Positions 25,362 through 33,216 of a stretch of 64,000 nt of DNA are shown here, in pieces. The DNA is from JABSSA01 sp039960995 (lineage in GTDB: Bacteria; Pseudomonadota; Alphaproteobacteria; Rhodobacterales; Rhodobacteraceae), in NCBI GenBank assembly GCA_039960995.1, contig JBDVKF010000075.1, forward strand, positions 62,001 to 126,000. The letters run 5' to 3'. A program made the position numbers and the translations under genes. The notes under the pieces were generated by a model. It ran no database searches, had not been told where the DNA came from, and saw only the letters and a program-made list of their open reading frames with translations. Within the stretch, counting starts at the first letter, position 1. Every line of letters begins with the position of its first letter.

Positions 25362-25730
25362 TTATTCTTCGCCGTTTGCTTCGCGAATTTTGTCTGCGGC
25401 GTCTTTGTCATAAGAAACGCCGTTTTCTTCAAACAATTGATCCAGTTCTCCGGACAACGTCATTTCAGTGATGATGTCACAGCCACCAACAAATTCGCCT
25501 TTGACGTAAAGCTGGGGGACTGTTGGCCAATCCGAGAAATCTTTGATTCCCTGACGCAACGCGTCGTCTGCCAATACGTTCACATCGGCAAAATCCACAT
25601 TCATGTAATTCAGCACCCCGGCCACGCGGCTGGAAAAGCCACATTGCGGCATGGTTTTTGTGCCTTTCATATAAAGCACAACGTCATTTGCATTGTTCGT
25701 ATCCGCAATCTGCGTCGCTGCATCGCTCAT
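25362..25730 (-). CDS. grxD: Monothiol glutaredoxin, Grx4 family
   Basis: 122 residues. The CGFS active site is seen in MKGTKTMPQCGFSSRVAGVL, and WPTVPQLYVKGEFVGGCDII gives the cis-Pro and glutathione-binding GG motifs. Monothiol CGFS glutaredoxins hold a bridging [2Fe-2S] cluster with glutathione and pass it on, often with BolA proteins. A BolA gene lies two genes upstream on the same strand, and all three genes overlap or abut (TAATG here, TGATG before), so BolA-Grx partnership is well supported. The acidic C-terminal tail after the domain is short. Confidence 0.96.
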   Translation of the reverse strand: MSDAATQIADTNNANDVVLYMKGTKTMPQCGFSSRVAGVLNYMNVDFADVNVLADDALRQGIKDFSDWPTVPQLYVKGEFVGGCDIITEMTLSGELDQLFEENGVSYDKDAADKIREANGEE

Positions 25731-26038
25731 TAGGGTGTACCTTTCTTGTTAAATGCACGGTGAAACCGCGCGGCATAGCTTTCGTCTTCGGGCATTGGGG
25801 CCACGTACGTATTACGGTGTCCCGTCAAAAACCCGCCATTTCGCTCAGAAGCCATATTGGTCTTTTCAAGCGTGTCGTTTTTTCGGGCAACCGTTTTGAC
25901 AAGGTCCAAGTCAATTTCTTCCATACCCAATGGCACATTTCGCGTTTGTCCCAGTTCGGCGCGATCTGGTCGACGTGACGCCAGAGGCCCGCGCGGTTGC
26001 CTGCGTAATGGATAGGTTATGATACGCCAAAGTGACAT
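25730..26038 (-). CDS. Conserved-looking hypothetical protein between bolA and grxD
   Basis: 102 residues from ATG 26038, which overlaps the bolA stop (TGATG); its own stop overlaps the grxD start (TAATG). The product is basic at the start (SLWRIITYPLRRQPRGPLAS) and otherwise hydrophilic, with no membrane segment, Cys motif or known domain. The double overlap places it in a translationally coupled three-gene operon for iron-sulfur handling, so it probably is a real protein. Function is unknown. Confidence 0.7.
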   Translation of the reverse strand: MSLWRIITYPLRRQPRGPLASRRPDRAELGQTRNVPLGMEEIDLDLVKTVARKNDTLEKTNMASERNGGFLTGHRNTYVAPMPEDESYAARFHRAFNKKGTP

Positions 26039-26271
26039 CAAGGGGCCTTGGTTGTCAGAGCCAATGCATGCAATTCGCCTTGTGATCCGTCCATTTTGCC
26101 CTTTAGGGCGGCATAGACCGCGCGCTGTTGCTGAATGCGGTTTTTCCCTTGAAAACTCTCGTCAATCACTTGGGCGGCAAAATGCGCTCCATCATCTCCC
26201 TGCACCGAAATGTCAGCCTCGGGAAAGGCTTCGCGGATCATGTCTTCGATGTCTTGGGCGGTAATGGGCAT
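26038..26271 (-). CDS. BolA family protein
   Basis: 77 residues from ATG 26271, preceded by AAAGGAG; the longer frame to 26469 runs into the xdhC promoter region and is rejected. The BolA fold is shown by ITAQDIEDMIREAFPEADIS, then GAHFAAQVIDESFQGKNRIQ with the conserved His and the QRAVYAAL helix, and an ending HALALTT with the invariant His. BolA proteins form a heterodimeric Fe-S complex with CGFS glutaredoxins. The glutaredoxin gene is two positions downstream in the same overlapping operon. Confidence 0.93.
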   Translation of the reverse strand: MPITAQDIEDMIREAFPEADISVQGDDGAHFAAQVIDESFQGKNRIQQQRAVYAALKGKMDGSQGELHALALTTKAP

Positions 26272-26383
26272 GCACGCACTCCTTTTAATGGTACAGCAGA
26301 TGTAGTTTGCACAAGAGGCGCTTGCAAGCGGGGGATTGCCCAAGACGTGCCAGACGATTACCTGTCTTGGCAGGGAGAGCCAC

Positions 26384-27358
26384 ATGACAGAGACATTGAT
26401 CGACCGCGCACCAGAGCTTGCATTGGAATGGCACAAAGCCGGACGCCGCGCTGCATTGGCAACCGTCATCGAAACATGGGGCAGTGCGCCGCGCCGCGCC
26501 GGGGCACAATTGGTGATTGCCGGTGACGGCGAAATGCAAGGGTCAGTATCTGGTGGGTGCGTCGAAGGCGCTGTCGTCGTCGAAGCGTTGGAAGCGTTAG
26601 AGCAAGGTCAAGCGCGGGTGCTGGAATATGGCGTAAGTGATGATGATGCGTTTGCCGTGGGTTTGGCATGCGGTGGCACCATACGGGTGCTGGTTGAACC
26701 CGTCGGCGCAACACTGTCCGAAGACATGCTAAACACCATCGTTGCAACACGCGCGACACGTGGGCAATTGGCCTATGTCGCGGATCTCAATTCGCAAGAC
26801 CGCACACTTGTTACCGACGGGTATCCTGCGCGGTTTGCGCAAGATAAATCAGGTGTCGAAGAGGACGGGCAAACCTTCGTCGGCATCCATAATCCACCTT
26901 TGCGTCTGGCCATCGTCGGCGGTGTTCACATCGCGCAAGCACTTGTGCCCATGGCCCGGATTGCAGGCTATGATCCGGTCATTATTGATCCACGCGAAGC
27001 GTTTGGGGCGCAATCACGATTCCCCGACACCAAGGTCATCAATGATTGGCCAGATGATGCATTGGCAGAGATGGGATTGGATGCGCGCACCGCTTTGGTT
27101 TTGCTGACGCATGATCCAAAAATTGATGACCCAGCATTGCATTTGGCCCTGAAATCTAAGGCTTTCTATATTGGAGCTTTGGGGTCAAAACGGACCCACG
27201 CAAAACGTGTGGCCAGATTGGAAGGCGCGGGATTCTCAGCTGATGAAATCGCGCGGATACATGGGCCGATTGGGTTAAATATCGGCAGCGTTAATCCGCA
27301 AGAAATTGCGATATCAGTCATCGCGCAGATGACTCAAACATTGCGGCAAACCAAATGA
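26384..27358 (+). CDS. XdhC/CoxI family protein for molybdoenzyme maturation
   Basis: 324 residues from ATG 26384, which follows GGGAGAG. The N-terminal XdhC_CoxI domain shows ETWGSAPRRAGAQLVI and GSVSGGCVEGAVVVEA, with the expected Cys. The C-terminal Rossmann-like domain has RLAIVGGVHIAQALVPMA and YIGALGSKRTHAKRVARL. Such proteins bind and sulfurate molybdenum cofactor and deliver it to xanthine or CO dehydrogenase-type enzymes. The next gene overlaps by four bases and coxSLM follows, so it likely serves that enzyme. It probably is the CoxF/CoxI counterpart of the cluster. Confidence 0.92.
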   Translation: MTETLIDRAPELALEWHKAGRRAALATVIETWGSAPRRAGAQLVIAGDGEMQGSVSGGCVEGAVVVEALEALEQGQARVLEYGVSDDDAFAVGLACGGTIRVLVEPVGATLSEDMLNTIVATRATRGQLAYVADLNSQDRTLVTDGYPARFAQDKSGVEEDGQTFVGIHNPPLRLAIVGGVHIAQALVPMARIAGYDPVIIDPREAFGAQSRFPDTKVINDWPDDALAEMGLDARTALVLLTHDPKIDDPALHLALKSKAFYIGALGSKRTHAKRVARLEGAGFSADEIARIHGPIGLNIGSVNPQEIAISVIAQMTQTLRQTK

Positions 27359-28353
27359 AGTTTGGCCGTGTTCCTTTAGACGAAGCCGAAGGCGCTGTTC
27401 TTGCGCATTCATTGAAAGTCGGGACCGGCAGAATTGCCAAAGGGACTATCCTACAGGCTGCGGAAACCTATGCACTGCGTGCCGCGGGCATTCCTGACGT
27501 TGTTGTTGCACGATTGGAAGCCAGTGATATCGAAGAAAACGCAGCCGCTGCGGAGCTGGCGCAGGCGTTGGTTCCATCACCCGAGCAACAAGGATTGCGC
27601 ATCGCAAATGCGGGTGCAGGACGCGTAAACCTCTTTGCACAAAGTGCGGGGGTCGCGATCATTGATGCCCAAGCCATCCTTGCGACGAATCTGGTTGATC
27701 CGATGATTACGGTGGCCACACTTGCACCGTTTACGCGAGTCGATGCCGGAACGATGGTTGCGACGATCAAAATCATCGCCTATGCCGTGCCGCAATCATC
27801 CTTGTCTCATGCACAAGACGCCGCACGATCAGCACTTGATATTGCCAAACCTGTCTTTCGAACCGCGACGTTGATCGAAACGCAAGTCGGATCAGAGCCA
27901 CCAGCAGACAAAGGGCGTCGGGTTACATCCGAACGGTTGAGCCGATTTGGAATTACGCTGACGGACCGGGTGGTGGTTGATCATGAAAACACAGCCATTG
28001 CCCAAGCCATTAAGGATGCGCCTGGCGATGTCGTTTTGATCCTAACCGCGTCGGCAACGTCGGATGTCATGGACGAAGCGCCGGAAGGCCTGCGTTTGGC
28101 AGGGGGACGCGTTGAAGCCTACGGAATGCCCGTTGATCCCGGAAATTTGTTATTTTTCGGAACCGCCGAAAATCGCCCGGTTATTGGCTTGCCCGGTTGT
28201 GCACGCTCGCCCGCTATGAATGGGGTGGATTGGGTGTTGGAACGGCTTATTTGTGGGGTGAAATTGACCCAAGCAGACATCCAAGCCATGGGTGTCGGAG
28301 GCCTTCTCAAAGAGATTCCAACCCGGCCACGCCCAAGAGCGTCCAAGGGGTGA
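27355..28353 (+). CDS. Molybdopterin-binding protein (MoeA/MoCF-like)
   Basis: 332 residues, starting ATGA over the xdhC stop. The N-terminal part FGRVPLDEAEGAVLAHSLKV is the form found in proteins that fuse or pair a molybdopterin-binding domain with cofactor transferases. The C-terminal half has DVVLILTASATSDVMDEAPE, matching the MoCF-biosynthesis domain shape. No nucleotidyltransferase domain (the MocA part) is seen. It presumably handles molybdenum cofactor for the coxSLM dehydrogenase that starts 100 bases later. It could be a separate cofactor-sensing protein. Confidence 0.82.
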   Translation: MKFGRVPLDEAEGAVLAHSLKVGTGRIAKGTILQAAETYALRAAGIPDVVVARLEASDIEENAAAAELAQALVPSPEQQGLRIANAGAGRVNLFAQSAGVAIIDAQAILATNLVDPMITVATLAPFTRVDAGTMVATIKIIAYAVPQSSLSHAQDAARSALDIAKPVFRTATLIETQVGSEPPADKGRRVTSERLSRFGITLTDRVVVDHENTAIAQAIKDAPGDVVLILTASATSDVMDEAPEGLRLAGGRVEAYGMPVDPGNLLFFGTAENRPVIGLPGCARSPAMNGVDWVLERLICGVKLTQADIQAMGVGGLLKEIPTRPRPRASKG

Positions 28354-28452
28354 AATCGCTTAATTCGGCATCAGCGCTAAGTTTTTAGTTCTCAACGAGA
28401 AACTGCCGTGCTTAACTCGCATCAAGTGAAGACATAAAACGGGAGGAACTCC

Positions 28453-28938
28453 ATGACGCAGGTCTCAATGACCGTGAACGGTAAGGCTGCATCCGGAGAT
28501 GTAGAAGGGCGTACGCTCTTGTCATCATTCTTACGCGAAAGCCTTAATCTCACTGGAACCCATGTGGGCTGTGATACATCTCAATGCGGGGCGTGTGTTG
28601 TCCATGTGGACGGGATTGCAGTTAAATCCTGCACAATGTTGGCAGTGGAAGCCCAAGGTTCGGAAGTCGCAACAATTGAAGGTGAAGCCAGCGAAGACGG
28701 AACGCTGTCCGTCATTCAGCAAGCCTTTCAAGATCACCACGGCCTGCAATGTGGGTTCTGTACCCCTGGGATGGTGATGTCGACGGCCGCTTTGTTGAAA
28801 GACAATCCAAAGCCAAGCGAACAAGAAGTCCGGGAATATCTGGAAGGCAACCTGTGTCGCTGTACCGGATACCACAATATCGTCAAAGCGATCTTGGCCG
28901 CATCTGGACAGGATATCAGCGCAATCGCCGCAGAATAG
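28453..28938 (+). CDS. coxS: Form II CO dehydrogenase-type small subunit, 2Fe-2S
   Basis: 161 residues. Two [2Fe-2S] clusters are visible: the plant-type ferredoxin motif GCDTSQCGACVVHVDG with its later Cys (KSCTM), and the C-terminal helical domain with CGFCTPGMVMS and GNLCRCTGYHNIVKAI. This subunit carries electrons from the molybdenum site in CoxL to FAD in CoxM. ATG follows GGGAGGAACTCC. Gene order S-L-M matches form II clusters, whose true substrate is debated. Confidence 0.95.
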   Translation: MTQVSMTVNGKAASGDVEGRTLLSSFLRESLNLTGTHVGCDTSQCGACVVHVDGIAVKSCTMLAVEAQGSEVATIEGEASEDGTLSVIQQAFQDHHGLQCGFCTPGMVMSTAALLKDNPKPSEQEVREYLEGNLCRCTGYHNIVKAILAASGQDISAIAAE

Positions 28939-28981
28939 AATAACGTTCAAGCAACGAAGCCGGCTCTGACCCTTTGGGAGT

Positions 28982-28999
28982 TTTGTCTGAAAAGACAAA
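28982..28999 (+). other. Hairpin between coxS and coxL
   Basis: TTTGTCT at 28982-28988, GAAA loop at 28989-28992 and AGACAAA at 28993-28999 form a seven-base stem closed by a stable GNRA tetraloop, between coxS and coxL. It is likely an mRNA stability or processing element and not a terminator, as no T-run follows. Confidence 0.45.
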
Positions 29000-29047
29000 G
29001 TGGGGATCGAGGGCACGCGCTTTCGCAGCAATAAAGGGAGGAAGACT

Positions 29048-31411
29048 ATGCCGAAGGATTCAGGCATTGGCGCAGCACCGAAGCGGCGCGAAGATGTAAG
29101 GTTCCTGACTGGGGCTGGCAATTACACCGATGACATCAATTTACATGGTCAATCACATGTATTTTTCCTGCGCTCAGATATCGCGCATGGAACAATCAAT
29201 GCGATAGACACAAGTGCCGCGTCTGGCATGCCGGGCGTTGTGCGCATCTTTACAGGTGCAGATTTTGAAGGTGTGGGTGGCATACCCTGTGGTTGGCAGG
29301 TGACGGATCGTCATGGCGAACCGATGCAGGAACCAATGCACCCGGTCCTTGCACAGGGAAAAGTACGTCATGTTGGTGAAATCGTAGCGGCCGTTGTTGC
29401 AGATTCGCTGGAACAAGCACGTGACGCCGCCGAAGCAATCAACCTCGATATTTCTGATTTGCCAGCCGTCGTGGATATGAAGGCGGCCGTTGCTGATGGC
29501 TCAACAAAAGTACATGACGATCTGACGTCAAACCTTTGTTATGACTGGGGCTTTGTCGAGGAGAACAAAGACGCCGTTAACAAAGCATTTGACGATGCTG
29601 CGCATGTTACGACGCTTGAATTGGTCAACAACCGGCTGGTTGCAAACCCGATGGAACCTCGTGTTGCCGTTGGGGACTATGCGCGCGGTACGGACGATTC
29701 AACGTTGTATACAACATCGCAAAACCCGCATGTTATCCGGCTGCTTATGGGCGCATTTGTTTTGGGCATTCCAGAACACAAGCTGCGTGTTGTGGCCCCT
29801 GATGTGGGCGGCGGATTTGGCGCAAAAATCTTCCACTATGCGGAAGAAGCCTTTGTGACTTTTGCGGCCAAGCAGATCAATCGGCCGGTCAAATGGACGT
29901 CGTCGCGGTCAGAGGCCTTCATTTCTGATGCTCATGGGCGTGACCACGTCACCAAAATCCAACTGGCATTGGACAGCGACAATAACTTTACCGCCATTCG
30001 GACAGACACATTGGCGAATATGGGGGCGTATCTTTCGACATTCGCGCCGTCTGTTCCAACGTGGCTGCACGGAACGTTGATGGCCGGAAACTATAAAACG
30101 CCGCTGATTTACGTGAACGTGAAAGCTGTCTTTACCAATACTGTGCCTGTTGATGCGTATCGCGGTGCAGGACGTCCCGAAGCGACATACCAGCTTGAAC
30201 GTGTCATTGATAAAGCCGCACGGGAACTGGGTGTTGATCCGCTGGCGCTGCGTCGTCAGAACTTCATCACGGAATTCCCGTACGCCACACCTGTGGCCGT
30301 GGAATATGATACTGGCGACTACCATGCGACAATGGACAAGCTGGAACAGATCGCTGATTTGTCTGGATTCGAAGCACGTCGCGCCGCATCCGAGGCCAAA
30401 GGCAAATGGCGTGGTTTGGGTGTGAATTGCTACATTGAGGCTTGCGGCATCGCGCCGTCTAACCTTGTTGGGCAATTGGGTGCACGCGCCGGTCTTTATG
30501 AAAGCGCGACAGTGCGCGTGAATGCGACCGGTGGTCTTGTTGTTATGACTGGATCACACAGCCACGGGCAGGGGCACGAGACGTCCTTCCCGCAAGTCAT
30601 TGCCGAAATGATTGGCGTTGACGAAGGCATGGTGGAAATCGTTCACGGCGATACGGCAAATACCCCGATGGGTATGGGCACGTATGGGTCGCGTTCGATT
30701 GCTGTAGGTGGCTCAGCCATGGTGCGGGCAACCGAGAAGATCATCGCCAAGACCAAGAAAATCGCGGCGCATTTGATGGAAGCTGCTGATGCCGACATCG
30801 AATTGAAAGATGGCGCATTCAGCGTTGCAGGGACGGATAAATCAGTGGCGTGGGGCGATGTGTGTTTGGCCGCATATGTTCCACACAACTATCCACTGGA
30901 AGACATCGAACCGGGCCTTGAAGAAACGGCGTTCTATGATCCGTCGAACTTTACGTACCCGTCAGGTGCCTATGCGTGCGAAGTCGAACTGGACCCAGAC
31001 ACAGGTAAGGTCACAATCGAACGCTTTGCGGCTGCCGATGACTTTGGCAATATCATCAACCCGATGATTGTGGATGGTCAGGTGCATGGTGGCATTGGTC
31101 AGGGTGTTGGCCAGGCGCTTTTGGAACATTGCGCCTATGATCAAAACGGCCAATTGCTAAGCGCGTCTTACATGGATTACGCGATGCCGCGGGCTGATGA
31201 TCTACCGTTCTATGACGTTGACCATTCTTGCCAAACACCGTGCACACACAATCCGTTGGGTGTGAAAGGTTGTGGCGAAGCGGGTGCGATTGGATCGCCT
31301 CCAGCTGTGGTCAATGCTGTTGTAGATGCGCTGCAGCGAGGGGGCAAAGATGTGACACATATCGATATGCCGCTCAGCCCGTCGCGTGTCTGGACAGCCA
31401 TGAACAGTTAA
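29048..31411 (+). CDS. coxL: Form II (putative) aerobic CO dehydrogenase large subunit, molybdopterin-binding
   Basis: 787 residues from ATG 29048, preceded by AGGGAGGAAG; the frame to 29000 is not used. It is a xanthine-oxidase-family large subunit: VVAPDVGGGFGAKIF, PVDAYRGAGRPEATYQLERV, GSHSHGQGHETSF and GVKGCGEAGAIGSPPA are the cofactor and substrate motifs. The active-site loop AYRGAGR marks form II enzymes, not the AYXCSFR of form I true CO dehydrogenases. Thus CO oxidation is unproved, as form II enzymes may act on other substrates. CoxS precedes it and CoxM follows. Confidence 0.95.
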   Translation: MPKDSGIGAAPKRREDVRFLTGAGNYTDDINLHGQSHVFFLRSDIAHGTINAIDTSAASGMPGVVRIFTGADFEGVGGIPCGWQVTDRHGEPMQEPMHPVLAQGKVRHVGEIVAAVVADSLEQARDAAEAINLDISDLPAVVDMKAAVADGSTKVHDDLTSNLCYDWGFVEENKDAVNKAFDDAAHVTTLELVNNRLVANPMEPRVAVGDYARGTDDSTLYTTSQNPHVIRLLMGAFVLGIPEHKLRVVAPDVGGGFGAKIFHYAEEAFVTFAAKQINRPVKWTSSRSEAFISDAHGRDHVTKIQLALDSDNNFTAIRTDTLANMGAYLSTFAPSVPTWLHGTLMAGNYKTPLIYVNVKAVFTNTVPVDAYRGAGRPEATYQLERVIDKAARELGVDPLALRRQNFITEFPYATPVAVEYDTGDYHATMDKLEQIADLSGFEARRAASEAKGKWRGLGVNCYIEACGIAPSNLVGQLGARAGLYESATVRVNATGGLVVMTGSHSHGQGHETSFPQVIAEMIGVDEGMVEIVHGDTANTPMGMGTYGSRSIAVGGSAMVRATEKIIAKTKKIAAHLMEAADADIELKDGAFSVAGTDKSVAWGDVCLAAYVPHNYPLEDIEPGLEETAFYDPSNFTYPSGAYACEVELDPDTGKVTIERFAAADDFGNIINPMIVDGQVHGGIGQGVGQALLEHCAYDQNGQLLSASYMDYAMPRADDLPFYDVDHSCQTPCTHNPLGVKGCGEAGAIGSPPAVVNAVVDALQRGGKDVTHIDMPLSPSRVWTAMNS

Positions 31412-31422
31412 TCGAATTCAGG

Positions 31423-31440
31423 TTCGGGGTCCGCCCCGAG
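31423..31440. repeat. Palindrome between coxL and coxM
   Basis: TCGGGG at 31424-31429 and CCCCGA at 31434-31439 form a six-base stem with a TCCG loop, followed by CCTGCCGGAGTTTG. Similar C/G-rich palindromes ending in a CCGGAGTATTTG-like sequence are common between genes in Rhodobacteraceae as far as I recall. It may act as an attenuator between coxL and coxM. Confidence 0.4.
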
Positions 31441-31508
31441 CCTGCCGGAGTTTGTTTGGTGTTGTGACACAGGATTTTTGGGTCACGCATCAATGAAAGG
31501 AAAGAAAG

Positions 31509-32300
31509 ATGTATAACTTCGAGTTTGAAAAACCCGCAACGGTCGCTGACGCAGTTGCCGCTCTGGCGGGGGATGACGCAGAGGCGCTTGGGGGCGGGCA
31601 AACTTTGCTGCCCACAATGAAGCAACGTTTGGCAAGCCCGTCCAAATTGGTCAGCTTGACCGGAATCGCGGAAATGAACGGTGTATGCACCGGCGATGAT
31701 GGCGCGCTTTGCATTGGTGGGGCGACACCACATGCGTCAGTCGCAAGTGCAGCGGCGTCCACTTACCCAGCTTTGGCTGATTTGGCCTCGCATATCGGTG
31801 ACCCTGCGGTGCGCAATCGCGGAACCATTGGCGGGTCGGTGGCCAACAATGATCCTGCCGCGTGCTATCCCGCTGCTGTGATGGCGTCTGGGGCAACGGT
31901 TGTGACAAACAAGCGTGAAATTTCCGCAGATGAGTATTTCACTGGTATGTTCTCAACTGCGCTGGACGAAGGCGAGATCGTCACAGAGGTGAAATTCCCA
32001 ATCCCGGAAAAAGCCAATTACCAGAAATTCGTTCAACCCGCGTCACGATTCGCTTTGGTTGGCGTTTATGTTGCCAAATATGCAGATGGGGTGCGTGTTG
32101 CGGTCACAGGGGCCTCAGAAGACGGCGTATTCCGTTGGATGGAAGCAGAATCAGCATTGTCCGGAAACTTCTCGGCCAGCGCGATAGACGGAAGCTCGGT
32201 CCCGGCGGATGGCATGATCAATGATCTGCACGGCACCGGCGCATATCGCGCGCATTTGGTTGGCGTTCTGACCAAACGGGCTGTCGAAGCGGCCAGCTGA
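31509..32300 (+). CDS. coxM: Form II CO dehydrogenase-type medium subunit, FAD-binding
   Basis: 263 residues. The FAD-binding fold is shown by AEALGGGQTLLPTMKQRLAS near the N-terminus and HIGDPAVRNRGTIGGSVANN in the middle, both characteristic of CoxM/XdhB proteins, followed by a C-terminal CO_deh_flav_C domain. It accepts electrons from CoxS and passes them to the quinone pool or another acceptor. ATG is preceded by AAGGAAAGAAAG. A strong hairpin with T-run follows the stop and closes the cluster. Confidence 0.95.
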   Translation: MYNFEFEKPATVADAVAALAGDDAEALGGGQTLLPTMKQRLASPSKLVSLTGIAEMNGVCTGDDGALCIGGATPHASVASAAASTYPALADLASHIGDPAVRNRGTIGGSVANNDPAACYPAAVMASGATVVTNKREISADEYFTGMFSTALDEGEIVTEVKFPIPEKANYQKFVQPASRFALVGVYVAKYADGVRVAVTGASEDGVFRWMEAESALSGNFSASAIDGSSVPADGMINDLHGTGAYRAHLVGVLTKRAVEAAS

Positions 32301-32320
32301 AGACGCTGAACAATTATGGG

Positions 32321-32349
32321 AAAGCCGCGCTACATGCGCGGCTTTTTTT
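32321..32349 (+). terminator. Rho-independent terminator after coxM
   Basis: AGCCGCGC at 32323-32330 pairs with GCGCGGCT at 32336-32343 around TACAT, followed by a run of seven T residues. It ends the coxSLM cluster. Confidence 0.88.
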
Positions 32350-32413
32350 GTGTCAGTCATGGGCAGACGCCATTGGTCAACAAATCACCAGATTGACCGT
32401 TTGCGCAAAACAA

Positions 32414-32440
32414 AACCCCGCCTTGCAACAAGACGGGGTT
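32414..32440 (-). terminator. Rho-independent terminator after infC
   Basis: On the minus strand AACCCCG-T-CTTG and CAAG-G-CGGGGTT form a 12-base stem (one mismatch) with a three-base loop, followed by TTTGTTTTG. It lies about 30 bases after the infC stop. Confidence 0.8.
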
Positions 32441-32468
32441 AAACAGAGCCAAAGGTCCTGAATTCAGC

Positions 32469-33017
32469 TTAATTTGAAGGAAGCGGCCCGATCATCATGA
32501 TCATCTGGCGACCTTCCATCTTGGGCATGTTTTCGACTTTGCCCAGATCTTTGATGTCATCTGCAACGCGGTGTAGCAATTGACGACCAAGCTCTTGGTG
32601 CGCCATTTCGCGGCCACGGAACCGCAAGGTGACTTTTACCTTGTCGCCGTTTTCCAAGAATTTAAAGACATTGCGCATCTTGACGTCATAGTCGTTTGTA
32701 TCCGTGTTCGGACGAAACTTGACCTCTTTGATCTCAATGATCTTTTGCTTCTTGCGCGCCTCACTTTCGCGCTTTTGCTGTTCGTATTTGAACTTGCCGA
32801 AATCCATGATCTTACATACCGGCGGATTGGCGTTTGGCGAAATCTCAACAAGGTCTAGCCCTGCGTCGAATGCCATTTCCATTGCCCTTGTCGGTGTAAC
32901 AACGCCAACGTTTTCACCGTCGGCGCCAATCAGGCGGATTTCATTTGATCTAATGCGATCGTTGACCCGTGGGCCAGTGTCTCTTTGCGGCGGCGCATTG
33001 TGCGGTCTGCGAGCGAT
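32469..33017 (-). CDS. infC: Translation initiation factor IF-3, AUC start codon
   Basis: 182 residues. IF-3 binds the 30S subunit, prevents early 50S joining and proofreads start codons. RVNDRIRSNEIRLIGADGEN and PNANPPVCKIMDFGKFKYEQ form the N-domain and linker; KVKVTLRFRGREMAHQELG begins the C-domain. The first ATG in frame (32882) would remove half of the N-domain, and no ATG, GTG or TTG occurs between it and the upstream stop near 33062. AUC at 33017-33015 follows AAGGA at a spacing of eight and gives the family start IARRPHNAPPQRDTGPRV. Use of a non-canonical start allows IF-3 to repress itself, as with AUU in E. coli. Confidence 0.93.
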   Translation of the reverse strand: MARRPHNAPPQRDTGPRVNDRIRSNEIRLIGADGENVGVVTPTRAMEMAFDAGLDLVEISPNANPPVCKIMDFGKFKYEQQKRESEARKKQKIIEIKEVKFRPNTDTNDYDVKMRNVFKFLENGDKVKVTLRFRGREMAHQELGRQLLHRVADDIKDLGKVENMPKMEGRQMIMMIGPLPSN

Positions 33018-33216
33018 GGTCGTTGTCCTTAAGTCGTGGCTGTTTACAGGTGCCAGAACCTAACCGCAGGGGGGATACTCTTCAAGCGGCAATTATGCGC
33101 TGACGCAGCCTTTCGTATGTTTTTCCCCCTTGTTGACATTCACGTGATTGCGCATTCCAGCCCAAAGGCACGCGTGGTTCGGAAAATTCGGATTTTGCAG
33201 AACAGAGGAGATTACA

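Noticed and set aside
26272..26469. N-terminal extension of BolA
   Set aside because: The extension overlaps the xdhC start region and has no BolA sequence; ATG 26271 has an AAAGGAG site.
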